A DNA stretch of 64,000 nt, taken from the NCBI GenBank assembly GCA_036936605.1, contig JAUPFV010000001.1, positions 122,210,771-122,274,770 on the forward strand, read 5' to 3'. Shown piece by piece: positions 53,411 to 64,000 of the stretch. The position numbers and the translations under genes are program-made. The stretch is from Limnanthes douglasii subsp. nivea. Its lineage: Eukaryota; Streptophyta; Magnoliopsida; Brassicales; Limnanthaceae. Within the stretch, counting starts at the first letter, position 1. Every line of letters starts with the position of its first letter. The notes below the pieces were generated by a model, which worked only from the letters and a program-made list of their open reading frames with translations, was not told the origin of the DNA and ran no database searches.

Positions 53411-54439
53411 GTTTTTATTTTGTAGAAGATTAATAAAAATTCCCAGCATGAGCAGAGTCTGTCTCTAGCTATAGGATTAACTTATCAATAGTGGATATGA
53501 TTGATCAAATGAAACTGAAGTATAAAATTTAAATTTCAAATTGAAGAACTGAAAAAGATAAACTCATTTCAGAAATGAAAAAAAGATATATGAATCTGAT
53601 GCAGAGAAGGACACAGAGATGAAGTTATAATAGACACTTCAATTGCATATGTTGAAGACATAAATAAATGATGAAGTTAAAAAGCAGATGAAAATAAAAA
53701 TAAAAAACTTATGAATGAAAAATCAATTACATGATAAAGTTCAACAATCACCAAATAAAAAAACATGTATTACAAATACAAGACACAATGATCAACAAAG
53801 CATGTGTTGACAACATTAGCATCCTGGAACACATCTACAAGACAGAATGATACAACATCATTAAGATCCTGTTAGTGTCAAAAACAAAAACACTACACCT
53901 AATATTGTTGTGGAAGGAGAATATCCTAAGGTTATTGTTGTTGTTGAAGAACATGATGCTCATACTCATGTTGATATTAAAGGAATGAATGCTCATACTC
54001 ATGTTGGTGTTAGTGTTGAAAACCAAGATGTTCCCCTCAATGTTGTAATGGAAGAACATGATTTGATATTACTGATGGTATTAAATAATGAGATCTTAGT
54101 GTTTTTTTGTCAAATAATAGGATCCTAATGATGTCGTTGTCAACGAACAAAATCCTGATGTTGTTGTTGTCAAAGAACATGATCCTAATGTTGCTGTAGA
54201 TATGTTCCAAGATGCTAATATTATAGGGAAAATCAAGGAGATTTCTAATGCAACACGAGTGATCCATAATGTTGTTGAAATATATGTTGTTTTGGACAAA
54301 AAGGTGAGATAGATAACTCAAAATTAACAAAACATGTTTTATAAAACCTATATATTTGGACATGTATTTTGTTGTGTATTATCTTTTTTTTGTTTAAATA
54401 TTGTAATATTATAATAATTTTATTTATTTAATGTTTGAT

Positions 54440-55240
54440 ATCTCATAGTTGCCTGGTTTAGCATAATATATCGTTTTTCGTCTATCAAAGTTTCACTTGT
54501 TTCACATATAATCATAGTTGTTAATGGTTTAACATCTATCATTTAGAATATATCATAGTTACCGTGGTTTCACAACTATCGTGCTTACCTTTGTTTTGCA
54601 TCTAATGTAATATTTTTGGTAAATGATCATACCGCTGAAGTCCAAGAAATCGAAATGCCAAAAATTAGTGACTTAGATCCAGATTCGGAGAATGAAATTA
54701 TAAGGATTGAAAACGATATACACAAGAAACAAGTGAATTATTTTTCTTCTCTTCTCTAATCTTTTCTCCCATATATAATCTTTACATATAACCTCTAATA
54801 TTTTCTCTCATCTCTAATCTTTTTACTAATCTTTAATCTTTTCTCAGAAATGTAGTTGTCTCTCATTCATCTGATTTTGCATAATATGGTTTAACATTTA
54901 TCATAATTCCCTTGGTTTAATATGATATCGTTTCTCACCTATAAAGTTACCCTCATTTAGCATTATCATAATTGCCTTGGTTCAAGATAATATATTGTTT
55001 CTCATCTATCATAGTTTCACATCTACCATAGTTATCTATCATACTTGTCATGCTTTAGCATAATATATCGTTCCTCGTCTATCATAGTTGCACTAGTTTA
55101 ACATAATACATCGTTTCTCATATATTATAGTTATATTGGTTTTGCATCGTTCACATCTTAGAGAGTTTCACTGGTTTCACATCTTCAACGGTTTCCCCTG
55201 GGTTTACTGGTAATTCACCCTAATATGCTGGTTTTTGCAT
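54440..55240 (+). repeat. Dispersed CATCTATCA motif, third cluster
   Basis: About twelve copies, many with the variant TTTAGCATAATATATCGTTTCTCATCTATCATAGTT (first half and second half recur separately). The cluster is split by the acidic exon-like piece at 54,620-54,730 and stops at the acceptor of the exon at 55,249. Confidence 0.85.
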
Positions 55241-56021
55241 TTTTGCAGAAAAAGTTGGATGAACAGCCACCATTTGAAATATATTTATATCCTACTTAAT
55301 ATCAAATCCTTGATGAGATCCATACCATGGAAATTACTAAACAATAATGGTCATTTACAAACAAAGTAATAGAAGCAATTGAAATAGAGCAATACTAAAA
55401 ATTAGAAAAAGATTAAAAAAGGAGAAAACAACGAAGATCCAACCGTATGGTCAGTTCCAGAGATAACAAGATCTAATATATTTTTTAGTAATATGATAAA
55501 GATATTAGGTCAAGAGGAAATCGACTCTAAGGTAAAAGTTAAATTTAGATTAATTTTGTTTTTCTTGATTCCCATTACATAAATAAACTAACTTTTAACT
55601 TCTACTTTTGACAACATAGGTAATATACGGTTATATGTATATCCACCTTAAATAACACAATTTCAAATGCTAGTTGATGGTTATCCGGGAGAATATATTC
55701 CAGTAAAATACATATTTGGAAATGTAATGGTAAGAATCATATACCTTTACAACACATGTATTAATTAATAAACAAAATATCTTTCTAAGTGTGATTGCTT
55801 CCATGTAGCACATGCTAAACCAAAATATGGATGTAATACAATATGTTGACAATAAGCTACAATACCTCACATAAATTTACATCTTTGTTCGACTTCTAAC
55901 ACAAGCACCACGAGGGAAAATTTCCCGTTGGACTTTACTAGTAATAGATATCGAAAATGAATCAACAGTAAATCTAAACCTATTGCCAAGACGTCTGAAT
56001 CCAATAAAAATAATTTCATAA

Positions 56022-57044
56022 ATTTTTTTAAGTGTATCTCATCTAATATATATTTGTAGCACATATATATGTCTCTTATCTAACTTATTTGGATGACTAT
56101 TAACTTACAAATTTAAACATCTAAAGCAAAAACATTTTACTAACATAATAAAAAATAAAGATAATATGTCTATGAAAAATTCCTAAACAATAAAAAAGAA
56201 CACTTGATAGTGGAGTAATGGTTTGTGAGTACTTTAAAGATTATGTTAAGCACAAAAGACTTAAACTTACTAAACCTTGACATTGCATAATTAGGAAGAG
56301 CATACATATTTTACATGTTTCTTAATGAATACAACACCTACAAATTTTGGGACGGTATTTTGTAAAATTTGTTGTAATATTTGTTATAAATGTTTGTTGT
56401 AGTGTTTGTTAACAACCAATATATTATTTTACATTGAATTATTTTATAAGTGTATTGAACCATTCACAATGTATCTATATCCAGTCTCACATCTATCATA
56501 TATATATATATAAATGAAATGTTTTCACATCTATCATATCTTTTTGTTGCATGGTTTCATGTCTATCAAATATATAAATGAAAGTTTTCGCATCTATCGT
56601 TACTTTTTTGGCTAGTTTTTGCATCTATCGTTAATTTTTTATCCTTAGTTTTGCATCTATCTGGTCAGTTATTATTTTTGTTGGCCAGTTTTCATCTCTA
56701 TCTGGTCAGCCATTATCTTTGTTGGCCAGTTTCCGCATCATCTGGTCTAATTATTTTTATTCATGCAATTAATATTTAGAGAAGTTCTCTATTTTTGTAA
56801 TTAATATAGTTTACCATCCTCCCACCTATTTTATCAAATCAAAATTTAAACTTGTGACTAATATATGATTGGGATTTACTTATATGATTTGACAAAAAGT
56901 ATATATACTCATCGTTAACGTGCAATAACTACAAACGTTCACAAAAAAGCAAGATTTAATTATTGTGCATGCTTTTAAACTTTGTAACTATAAAGTTCAC
57001 TTCATACTTTAGGTTTTGATACACAAAAGGTATTATTTTAAAAA
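56022..57044 (+). other. Downstream of the Ulp1-like gene, with fourth motif cluster
   Basis: 56,022-56,460 shows no gene. 56,470-56,740 holds about seven motif copies (CACATCTATCATATCTTT, CGCATCTATCGTTA, GCATCTATCTGGTCAG). A TATCTGGTCAG..TATTTTTGTTGGCCAG unit is repeated near 56,655 and 56,695. Confidence 0.7.
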
Positions 57045-57450
57045 ATGACACCTCCAGTTAATTATTCTTCAGACGATAACTCCATTTACAGTGATTATCC
57101 CTACTTTATTTTTCCTTAGAAATAAGAGAAAATTAGAAGATGACAACAATATAAGAATTTTCTTTATCTTCTTCTAATGATGATATCAATTATTTTACTC
57201 ATGAACACTATTTTCCTAAAAGTTTTGAACTTTCTGAAGATGAGGAGGATCCAAGTGAGGATCATGTTGTTGTCCATTAAAAAGAAAGAGGATACGTACT
57301 ATATTTGAAGAATAGGAAGATTATAAAGGGATGGAGGAAGAAGAGTCTAAAGAAAAAGAATCTATAGAGGAGGAAGAATATTCTGAGCAAGAAGGCTATG
57401 AAAAAAATGAAGAAGAGTCTGATTAAGAGCTGGAGGAAGGCTCTGTTTTT
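57045..57450 (+). other. Acidic coding remnant
   Basis: A short frame from ATG at 57,045 (MTPPVNYSSDDNSIYSDYPY) and later pieces rich in Glu/Asp/Ser (ELSEDEEDPSEDHVVVH; EEEESKEKESIEEEEYSEQE) in shifting frames. It may be another exon of a MULE-borne gene. No domain recognised. The hydrophobic open frame on the opposite strand is its shadow. Confidence 0.35.
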
Positions 57451-57714
57451 ATTTTTTGTTGTTTGTATGTTTCTGTATGTTCCTGTATTTACTTTTTGTT
57501 GTCCAGAATATTTATGTATGTTCCCGACTAAGAAGAGTCTGCCTCTGAGTCTGACAAAGAATACTTTATTTTTACTATTTGTTTTTAGTTTATGTTCTTT
57601 TGAACTTTCATGCATTTCTATTTTTTCATTATGAAGTTTATGAACTTGAATGAATTTTTTCACCCATCTATCAAGAAGAGTCACTAAGAAGAGTCACTAA
57701 GAAGAGTCTGACCG

Positions 57715-58095
57715 GTTTAGCATATATCAAACCACTTTATTTTGGTTATGATAGGTGTTACATCTATCACCACCAAAAATCTATTTGGTTATTACATGGT
57801 TTAACATCTATCAAACTAATATATTTGGTTATCCAAGGTTTTATATCTATCACAACCTAATGTATTTGGATATGACTGGGTTTAGCATCTATCAAACCCA
57901 TGTATTTGGTTAGGAAAGGTTTCACATCTATCACAACTAAATGTATTTCGTTATAATATGTTTCACATCTATCAAATCAATATATTTGGGTGTGTCTCTT
58001 TCCGCATCTATCAAGCCCATGTATTTTGGTTATGACATGTTTCACATCTTTCATGTATCACAAAGGCTTCGTATCTATCATGCACCATAACATAT
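57715..58095 (+). repeat. Dispersed CATCTATCA motif, fifth cluster
   Basis: Nine copies in a looser 55-60 bp rhythm, each followed by AAACCAxTxTATTTGGTTATxxxA and then GGTTTCACATCTATCA again. It ends at about 58,090, shortly before the transposase fragment. Confidence 0.9.
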
Positions 58096-58259
58096 TTTAC
58101 ATATTTTATCATTCATCTATTTTAATTATAACAAAAAAAAATTCGAAAAAACTAAAAGTATAAAAAATTACATTAATCTTATAAAATGTCTACACATCTT
58201 CGTCTATTATGAACACATTTCAAATAACGAGAACATGTTGTCTTTCGGGTGCTTAATTC

Positions 58260-58985
58260 TCATCTCGATGAAATTAGTTTCTTCTTAGGTCTTCGAGCTT
58301 TCATTTTTAAAACTGGAGGAAATATATATGGAGAAGTTGTTGAAGTACATGCTTGAACAAAATTAGTAAACATAGATATGCCATATGAATATGTTGTCTT
58401 ATAAGAGCTTACAAAATAGCATGGCTCAATATATTTCATATATTTCATAGGATCCACCATATATATATAAAATAAGGAAGCTAAAGTATGAGAGCATGAG
58501 AACAATCCTGTTGCCACACACCACAAGAACAAGTGCATACACTAAGACCAACAACCATAACAGGATCACAAAACACTTCGTGTAAAAGAGAAGTAGACGA
58601 ATGAACTATCCATCGATGACCTTGTTCGACATTGCCATTAAACTTTTTATCATATCAAATCGCTAGTCCAACATTCAGCATTAGTAAAACGTCTCAAAAT
58701 TTGACTCATTAGTAAAACTCTAATCCTATTAACTAACTATAGTATATGCAAACCAAAAAACTATTTGATTTGATTATTAAATGAATCAACAGAAATAGAA
58801 GCCATATTTGCCATTAAAAAAACCACAAGCATATTTGTCGGAAGGTAAATTCTCACAAAAACTAACAACCTTGTGACCTCAACGTTTAAGCAATTTGTCC
58901 ATATATTGAATGACCAAATTTTGACTAGCGGTATACACACATATTCTAAACATGTAAACCATCGTATCATTTGTTGGAGGCCCAT
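58260..58985 (-). pseudogene. MuDR-type (MULE) transposase C-terminal fragment
   Basis: On the minus strand the last part of the catalytic domain (SVDSFNNQIK, where families have N-AESFNNWI) at about 58,765-58,800 is followed by LVNRIRVLLMSQILRRFT, then a SWIM-type zinc finger, CVATGLFSCSHTLASLF, near 58,490-58,530 (C-x-C partly lost, CxH present). The tail DPMKYMKYIEPCYFVSSYKTTYSYG and IFPPVLKMKARRPKKKL matches the usual Y-x-x-x-Y and PP-x-x-x-x-x-GRPKK end. Three frames are needed. The N-terminal two thirds of the transposase are missing: a Gypsy fragment abuts at 58,976. It converges on the Ulp1-like gene. Confidence 0.8.
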
Positions 58986-60150
58986 GCGATTGAGTGGATA
59001 CTATAAGAAGATGAAGCATCCATCACATCAAGTGGTGGAGCTGGTATAGTTATGAAGTTACCTACATGGGAGGAAATCCGACAAGCTATACGCTTAAGCT
59101 TTCCAGTCACTAACAAAGTGGCAGAATATAAGGCGGTCATTAGGGGAATGAATTTAAACCATATATGTTTTGTTAAGGTACTCTGTATTAAATCTGATTT
59201 ATAATTGGTCATCAATCAAGCCAAGGGTGCTTACGATGACAAGAAAAAAGGAATCTGTAGCTATCTCGCCGCTTTAAAGAAATGCAGATCTAAGTTTCAT
59301 TTAGTTAATTACGAGCAGGTTCACCGCCTCGATAACTCTACAGCCAATGTCTTGGCTTAGGCCGCAGCCTTAGGGGAATATCCATTGGTAATACTAGAGG
59401 ACCACTCATCCACCGAGGTATATACATCCCATAACATCATCTTCTCCATCAAAACTAACTCTGATTGGCGACAAATTTACTTATGATATTTAGGTTATGG
59501 TACTCCTTAACCCCATGAATAACCAATGTCTCTCCTTCATTCACTCCTTAACACCCCCCCCCCTCCTTCCCCCCATCTTCTTGGGAAAATGAGGATTCAT
59601 ATTTCTCATTCGCATTGCGACTCTGTGGTACCAACAATCAAACACTTGTGTTATTCTGCTCCCGACATCTTTCCTCCATTAGTGACTGCATCCTATCCAT
59701 CGTCACCTTCTCTCCAGTACTAGCCATCTTCACCTGACTGTTTCTGCAGCTAACTTCAACAGAGGGTTCATCGCACCTTCTGGTAGCCCTTATTTACACC
59801 ATTCTTGATGTTTTCCTTCACTTTCAAGAACATAAATCAATACAACCACATACGATTTTATTTCTACCACCTACACAACATTCAACCATTACATTTAGCT
59901 CTCCCGCGCCTTTCTAGTTGTAGATTCATAATAGCACTTTTGTGCTCCCAATTCCCTGACACATACACGAAAGTATATTTCCAATTTTTATCTGAGGTAA
60001 GTAAGTCTACCAGTTTTCTCACCCCAGATAGTTAGAGGTAAAATAATGAGGATCGGGCCAACTTGGAAACATCAATTACTGCAAGAAAATCAGTAAGGCA
60101 AACGGGGATGTTCAACACCTTCGAACTAAGTGCTATGCTTAGTAGCACCC
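58976..60150 (+). pseudogene. Tat-like Gypsy fragment: extra RNase H, eroded integrase, pol end
   Basis: RNase H is clear at 58,976-59,380 (SSGGAGIVMKLPTWEEIRQ, AIRLSFPVTNKVAEYKAVIRG, LVINQAKGAYDDKK, HRLDNSTANVLA). It starts abruptly next to the transposase fragment. 59,400-59,520 reads SDWRQIYL and Y-GTP, the linker before the zinc-binding domain. Integrase cannot be recognised in 59,530-60,030, which includes a C9 run at 59,558. Near 60,050-60,140 GPTWKHQ and DVQHLRT resemble the last residues of pol. Confidence 0.75.
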
Positions 60151-61017
60151 TATAACTATTAGCTGTAAACTGTGTTAGACATATGCTTATAAAGCTATAT
60201 AAATCGCAAATGTAACATCTTTGGGAATCTCGTACCTAACCATAGATTCACAAAACCTCCTCTGTTAAGTACCCATATTCGGGTGTTTACTTTGCAAAAT
60301 ACTCCTCTAGAAATGAAGTTCTTTTGAATTTGGATTATGTGCCCTCACTACTGATATTATGAGAATTTCTTTCTTCTTCATAACTTTTTTGGCACCATCG
60401 ATTGAATGACTGCACTTATCTAAGAGCAGTTACAAGAGAAAACCATTATCCTAATCAGTTTTCCTCAAACAGAACTACCGGAGATGACATATTAAAGCAA
60501 CCAACCAACAATGATGATATCTACAATAATTTCAGGATAAACCCTAATACCGCCCCCTGACATTTCTACAAAGGATGCATAAATAAAAAGGAACATAGTA
60601 GACATACATGTATTACAGAAGAAATCTTCGGCAATAATCGACATTTACATTCGTCAACAAAAGAGAAGTTTTCTCATTTTCACTCGCAATGAAATTTCTA
60701 AAATATCAAATATTATTATATTTGCAGTTGCTTTGGTGTATAAAATGAGTTTTCCCCGTGTGTGATGAGACTCATTATTCTTGCATTTAATTAAACTTTC
60801 GTGATTTGCAAGAATCAAGGTGATAAAATCTATTCAATATCTTGATGTCAGAATTACCAGAATGCATGCGCTCTCCAATTGATGACACATGTCGATAATG
60901 TTGTTATTATATCGCATTATTTCCTAATGCATCATGACACGCATACTTTATACTTTACATTTATTCACCTAATATATGTTATTCTATTCAGTATCTTTTT
61001 TAAACCTACTCAATAGA
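60151..61017. other. 3' region of the Gypsy fragment, no gene recognised
   Basis: No open frame longer than about 50 codons with any signal. It lies between pol and the polypurine tract, where Tat elements may carry an antisense gene; none is recognisable here on either strand. Confidence 0.45.
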
Positions 61018-61030
61018 CTAGGGGGAGCCC
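61018..61030 (+). other. Polypurine tract
   Basis: CTAGGGGGAGCCC directly before TGATAAGG. Confidence 0.65.
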
Positions 61031-61748
61031 TGATAAGGTCGCTACTATCACTATAGATTCCATTGGAAAAGATGTGACTTAATAAATAGTAAACTGAGTG
61101 TAAATGACACTTAGTAACATAAGACTGAGGTCAAACCGAGGCTCTACTTCTTAATGAATTGTTTTATAGAAATGACACTGAGCGACAAAGGACCGAGGCC
61201 AGACCGAGGGGTATTTACTTAAAAATAAGATAGCCCATAAACTGTCGAGTATGAGCATCATTGACAATCGCGTCGAGACCCGAATGAGAGACTCAATGAC
61301 ATCTTACGAAAAATAATCGAGCAGAAGTCATATACAGTGACTAGCATAACCTGATTGAGGCATGTCCAACCAATACATAAACCGAACAGAGACATTAAAC
61401 TAACGTGAGCTCAATCAGGATCTCACCGAGTAGAGTCTCACCAATATGAGAGTCACAAGGATCTTACAGAGCAGACGCATTGCCGACCAGAAGTGATGCA
61501 CCAATAATAATGGACGAAATAAGGCCTATCATGAAATGACTCACGCTCACCGATGCTTGTAGGATCTAGTCATCAACAATGGCTAGTGAAGACATCATAA
61601 AAGAACTCAACACCATATATAATCATAATTAGTAGAATTATATAATTAGTGTGAAACTAAAACTGCTTTGTAAATAGTATAAATAAAACTACGATTATGT
61701 AAAAATGTATATTTTCTTCTCGAATAAATAAAGTTACTACTTGGCAAA
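61031..61748 (+). mobile_element. 3' LTR of the second Gypsy fragment
   Basis: TGATAAGGTCGCTACT to TTACTACTTGGCA (718 bp). It holds TATAAATA at 61,678-61,685 and AATAAA at 61,723-61,728. Reverse transcriptase coding sequence of another Gypsy copy begins immediately after it, so the boundary is sharp. Confidence 0.7.
61678..61728 (+). promoter_or_regulatory. TATA box and polyadenylation signal of the LTR
   Basis: TATAAATA at 61,678 and AATAAATAAA around 61,723, about 25 bp before the LTR end. Confidence 0.5.
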
Positions 61749-61751
61749 TAT

Positions 61752-63800
61752 TTGCTAGATTTTCCCTTAATAGTGAACCTCAAACTAAACCATGCACCTT
61801 CGACATTCGATCATCAAAATTTCTAGGATACATGGTAAGTGAGAGAAAAATCAAACTAGATCCAACCTAACTCGTTAACCTAACATCCATGGAGGCACCA
61901 ATGAATGTCAAATAAGTTCAAATATTAACAGGATTAAGTGACACTGGTCATGTTTCTTTTATAATCCTAAAATAAATGTCGATCATTTTTCCAAGTATTA
62001 AAAAAAGCAAGAAAGTTCCACTCCATAATGCAAATAGGTACATTAAAAAGTTTTTAGCATCACTAGAAGTGTAATCAAGCTGAAGCAAGGAGAAAACTTG
62101 TTTAATTATGGAGAAAGAAATGTAATCCAAAGTCGTATACTATGTAAGTAAATCTTTACGACCAGCAGAAACTATATATTTTCAATTAGAGAAATTAACT
62201 ATATCATTGGTGGTAACGAATAGGAAAACGATATCATATTTTCATGTACACAATATAGTCATGTGAACATCGTTCCTCTAAGAAATATATTGCGAAAGCT
62301 TGATGAATCGGGAACATTGACTAAGCTGTCAGTATAACTAGGGGATTATGATCTCAATTTCGAACCTACAACAACAATAAAAGCTCAAGAATTAGTTGAC
62401 TTTTTAATATAATTTACATATGAGACATAGATCGTCATAAATAATGGTGCAGAACATAAATGAGGGCTAGAACCGATTGATGAAGTAACAATCACAACCC
62501 GAAGGTAAGATTATAACTCTTCTCCCTTAGTGGCAATATTTTAAACTAATCCATTTCATTTGGATTCTCATAATCACATAACAAAGCATAATATGAGGTT
62601 GTTATTGCATGACTTCGATTGACAAAAATATATGGAGCAAAAAAGGTAAGCCTTTTAATTGACTCCCAATTAGTAGTTAGCAAAATTATAGGTCAGGGAA
62701 AAAAATATATAACATTCTTCAGTACATAAAGAAGTTACATCACTTCATCTCTCAATTCGAGTATATCGAATTTAAACAAGTTCAGGGGTGAAAAATGCAA
62801 TTGTTAATGCATTGGATTCTTCGTCTTGTACATCCTCAGTGTCACACATAAAATTGCAAAAAAACCATTAATTACCTTACCAAACTATTACTGTTCAATG
62901 GCCACATCCAAAAGATAACTAAAATCAAAGGAGAAAAAGATGAGGAAAATGGGCAAACGATAATAAACAATTTCCTCATAGAAGGCATATTACCTGAACA
63001 TATAAAGGAGGCAAGAAATATAAGAAGAATATTAACAAAATTATATGTGGACAATAGACATATTTATATAACAAGACTATCATAACCCTTGTTAAGATGT
63101 TTAAGCATATATCTAACATTCATAAAGGACGTATAAATATAAAGGATGCTCATTGTGGATATAAAGACTTAATTTAAAAAAATTACTACAAAGTTATTGT
63201 GGTCCCACAATCATAAAGGATGCAGAGAAGAAGGTAGGAACAAACGATACATGCCAAAGGTTGACAAATTCAATCCAAGATCCAACTATTTTATTCGAAA
63301 TAATAACAGATCTCATGGGATTTGAAATATGGGTTATGGATATTATGGGACCATTCCTGATCACTTACAGAGGAAGAAAATACATAACTGTTGTTTAAGA
63401 CAACTTTTTTAAATGGGTAGAAGCGAAAGCAGTGCAACATATACAAAACATAGGTAATTTCTTTTTTTAAAAGCGAGTATATCTTGTAGGTACGGTACTC
63501 CGAGAGTTATCACCATGGATAATCGAATAAAATTATAAAATGATAGTGTAATACAATACTATGCACGGAAAAAAAACAAGCATTCTCTTCTCCTTTTCAT
63601 CCTCGAGGAAACGGGAAAATTGAAGCGACTAACATAACAATCATTAATGGCATCAATAACATGATTGATGAACTAGCATGAAGTTGGTTAGAGAATCCAC
63701 AAGACATTTTATGGTCTTACCGAATAACACCAAGCACTGCAACAAAATAAACACTATTTTCCAAGGTATATGGTATGGAGACAGTAGTATTAGTACTACT
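61752..63800 (+). pseudogene. Third plus-strand Gypsy fragment (Tat-like): RT end to integrase
   Basis: RT tail and first RNase H: LKLNHAPSTFDIRSSKFLGYM (61,790-61,850), SMEAPMNVK-VQILTGL, KVVYYVSKSLRPAETIYFQL (62,120-62,190) and LRNILRKLDESG. The extra RNase H is at 62,630-62,800 (SLLIDSQLVVSKIIGQGK). The zinc-binding linker follows (GILPEHIKEARNIRRILTKL, 62,985-63,045). Integrase: WVMDIMGPFLITYRGRKYI near 63,330 with the first Asp, then FKWVEAKAV; the DN block is decayed and HPRGNGKIE with the Glu is near 63,600; YRITPSTATK near 63,720 and VYGMETVV near 63,770. It is cut off at 63,800 by an LTR. Many stops. Confidence 0.85.
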
Positions 63801-64000
63801 TGATGAAGACTGAATTATCCAAAAGGGTAAATTAGACAAATGCGTGATTAAGCTAGTATTTATTATTTATAAAACAATTATAATAATTTATAAATATTTA
63901 AGTAATTGGGTTTGCATAAATATACCCATGGATCGGTTCGACCCATTAGGCCCATTGTGATTTAGTTACCTATAAATAGACTTTTAGATCATTAATAAAG
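63801..64000 (+). mobile_element. Start of another Gypsy LTR, cut by window end
   Basis: TGATGAAGACTGAATTATCC resembles the LTR start at 5,519 (TGATGAGTCTGAATTCTGC). CCCATTAGGCCCATTG and TATAAATA at 63,971-63,978 correspond in order to the promoter region of the LTRs at 5.5 kb and 33.4 kb. It interrupts the integrase of the preceding Gypsy fragment; whether it is solo or part of a full element lies outside the window. Confidence 0.6.

Larger units (their letters stand above)
51944..56021 (+). pseudogene. Ulp1 (C48 cysteine protease)-like gene of a MULE, spliced and degenerate
   Basis: Exon-like pieces separated by motif-rich introns. The first is at 51,944 after a TTTATAG acceptor (DDLNEIVKILGDKAVKDVL). 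A Val/Asp/His-rich repeat lies at about 53,880-54,310, and an acidic piece at 54,620-54,730 (ISDLDPDSENEIIR). The best-defined exons are 55,249-55,531, 55,620-55,729 and 55,809-56,021, separated by GT-AG introns of 88 and 79 bp. The last two read VIYGYMYI, LVDGYPGEYIPVKYIFGN, then DVIQYVDNKL and WTLLVIDIENES, ending LLPRRLNP. The last exon resembles the catalytic-His segment of Ulp1 proteases, but the position before Trp is Arg (CGT) rather than His. Several stops and frameshifts. Ulp1-like genes carried by MULEs (for example Kaonashi in Arabidopsis) are established; activity here is excluded. Confidence 0.6.

Noticed and set aside
57277..57684. 135-codon hydrophobic minus-strand protein with poly-Phe
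   Set aside because: It is the reverse of a Glu/Lys-rich (GAAGAA) stretch; no membrane protein family fits.
50230..58095. CRISPR-like array of a repeated 16-mer
   Set aside because: Spacing is irregular, copies vary, and there are no cas genes; the setting is a plant transposon with introns.
58967..59215. 82-codon minus-strand protein
   Set aside because: The plus strand here is a clear Gypsy RNase H; this is its shadow.
59526..60035. Plus-strand open frames of 65 and 76 codons after the second Gypsy RNase H
   Set aside because: Pro/Ser-rich or His-rich low-complexity readings around a C9 run with no domain; probably eroded integrase in the wrong frame.

Overview
The window is plant nuclear DNA, probably from a eudicot, and consists almost entirely of transposable elements. 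It is strongly AT-rich. It carries Ty3/Gypsy and Ty1/Copia pol fragments with plant-type domains, primer-binding sites complementary to initiator tRNA-Met, GT-AG introns, a plant LINE with a DUF4283-like ORF1, and hAT, CACTA and Mutator-like (MULE) remnants. I found no convincing single-copy host gene, no tRNA or rRNA gene and no CRISPR array. The species cannot be named from the sequence. All identifications come from reading translations and motifs by eye; no database search was possible.

Layout. 1-5,945: 3' half of a Tat-like Gypsy element (RNase H, integrase, then an antisense intron-containing gene, then the 3' LTR). 6.0-9.3 kb: a CACTA terminus and a large nested foldback. 10.3-14.2 kb: a decayed Copia element (Copia-1). 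14,964-15,389: a palindromic MITE with a perfect 10-bp target duplication. 15.7-20.4 kb: a second Copia (Copia-2) with a complete 3' LTR but only about 30 bp of its 5' LTR. 22,425-28,947: a second MITE of the same family, split by a third Copia (Copia-3, 22,802-28,900) whose long leader contains a large stem-loop and three tandem hairpins with compensatory base changes. 29.8-36.4 kb: a decayed Gypsy on the minus strand, with a 355-bp solo LTR inside its protease and a hAT fragment near its gag.

37.1-38.6 kb: a short MULE-like element with a 26-bp minisatellite. 39.2-45.7 kb: a LINE on the minus strand, split by a young, gag-less Ale/Retrofit-type Copia (40,597-44,841) flanked by a perfect ATTTC duplication. 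45.7-47.1 kb: very AT-rich DNA. 47.1-49.5 kb: two hAT-like repeats and a TRIM-like element. 49.6-59.0 kb: the remains of a Ulp1-protease-like gene with recognisable introns, a MuDR-type transposase fragment converging on it, and more than 40 copies of a dispersed motif (GGTTTCACATCTATCA) in the non-exon parts. 59.0-64.0 kb: two more Gypsy fragments and two LTRs.

Nothing here forms a host pathway; the genes are parts of mobile elements. The elements can be ordered by nesting: Copia-3 is younger than the MITE it splits, the Ale element is younger than the LINE, and the solo LTR is younger than the minus-strand Gypsy. The points most worth following up are the antisense gene of the first Gypsy element, the structured leader and anomalous 3' end of Copia-3, and the Ulp1/MULE region with its intronic motif array.
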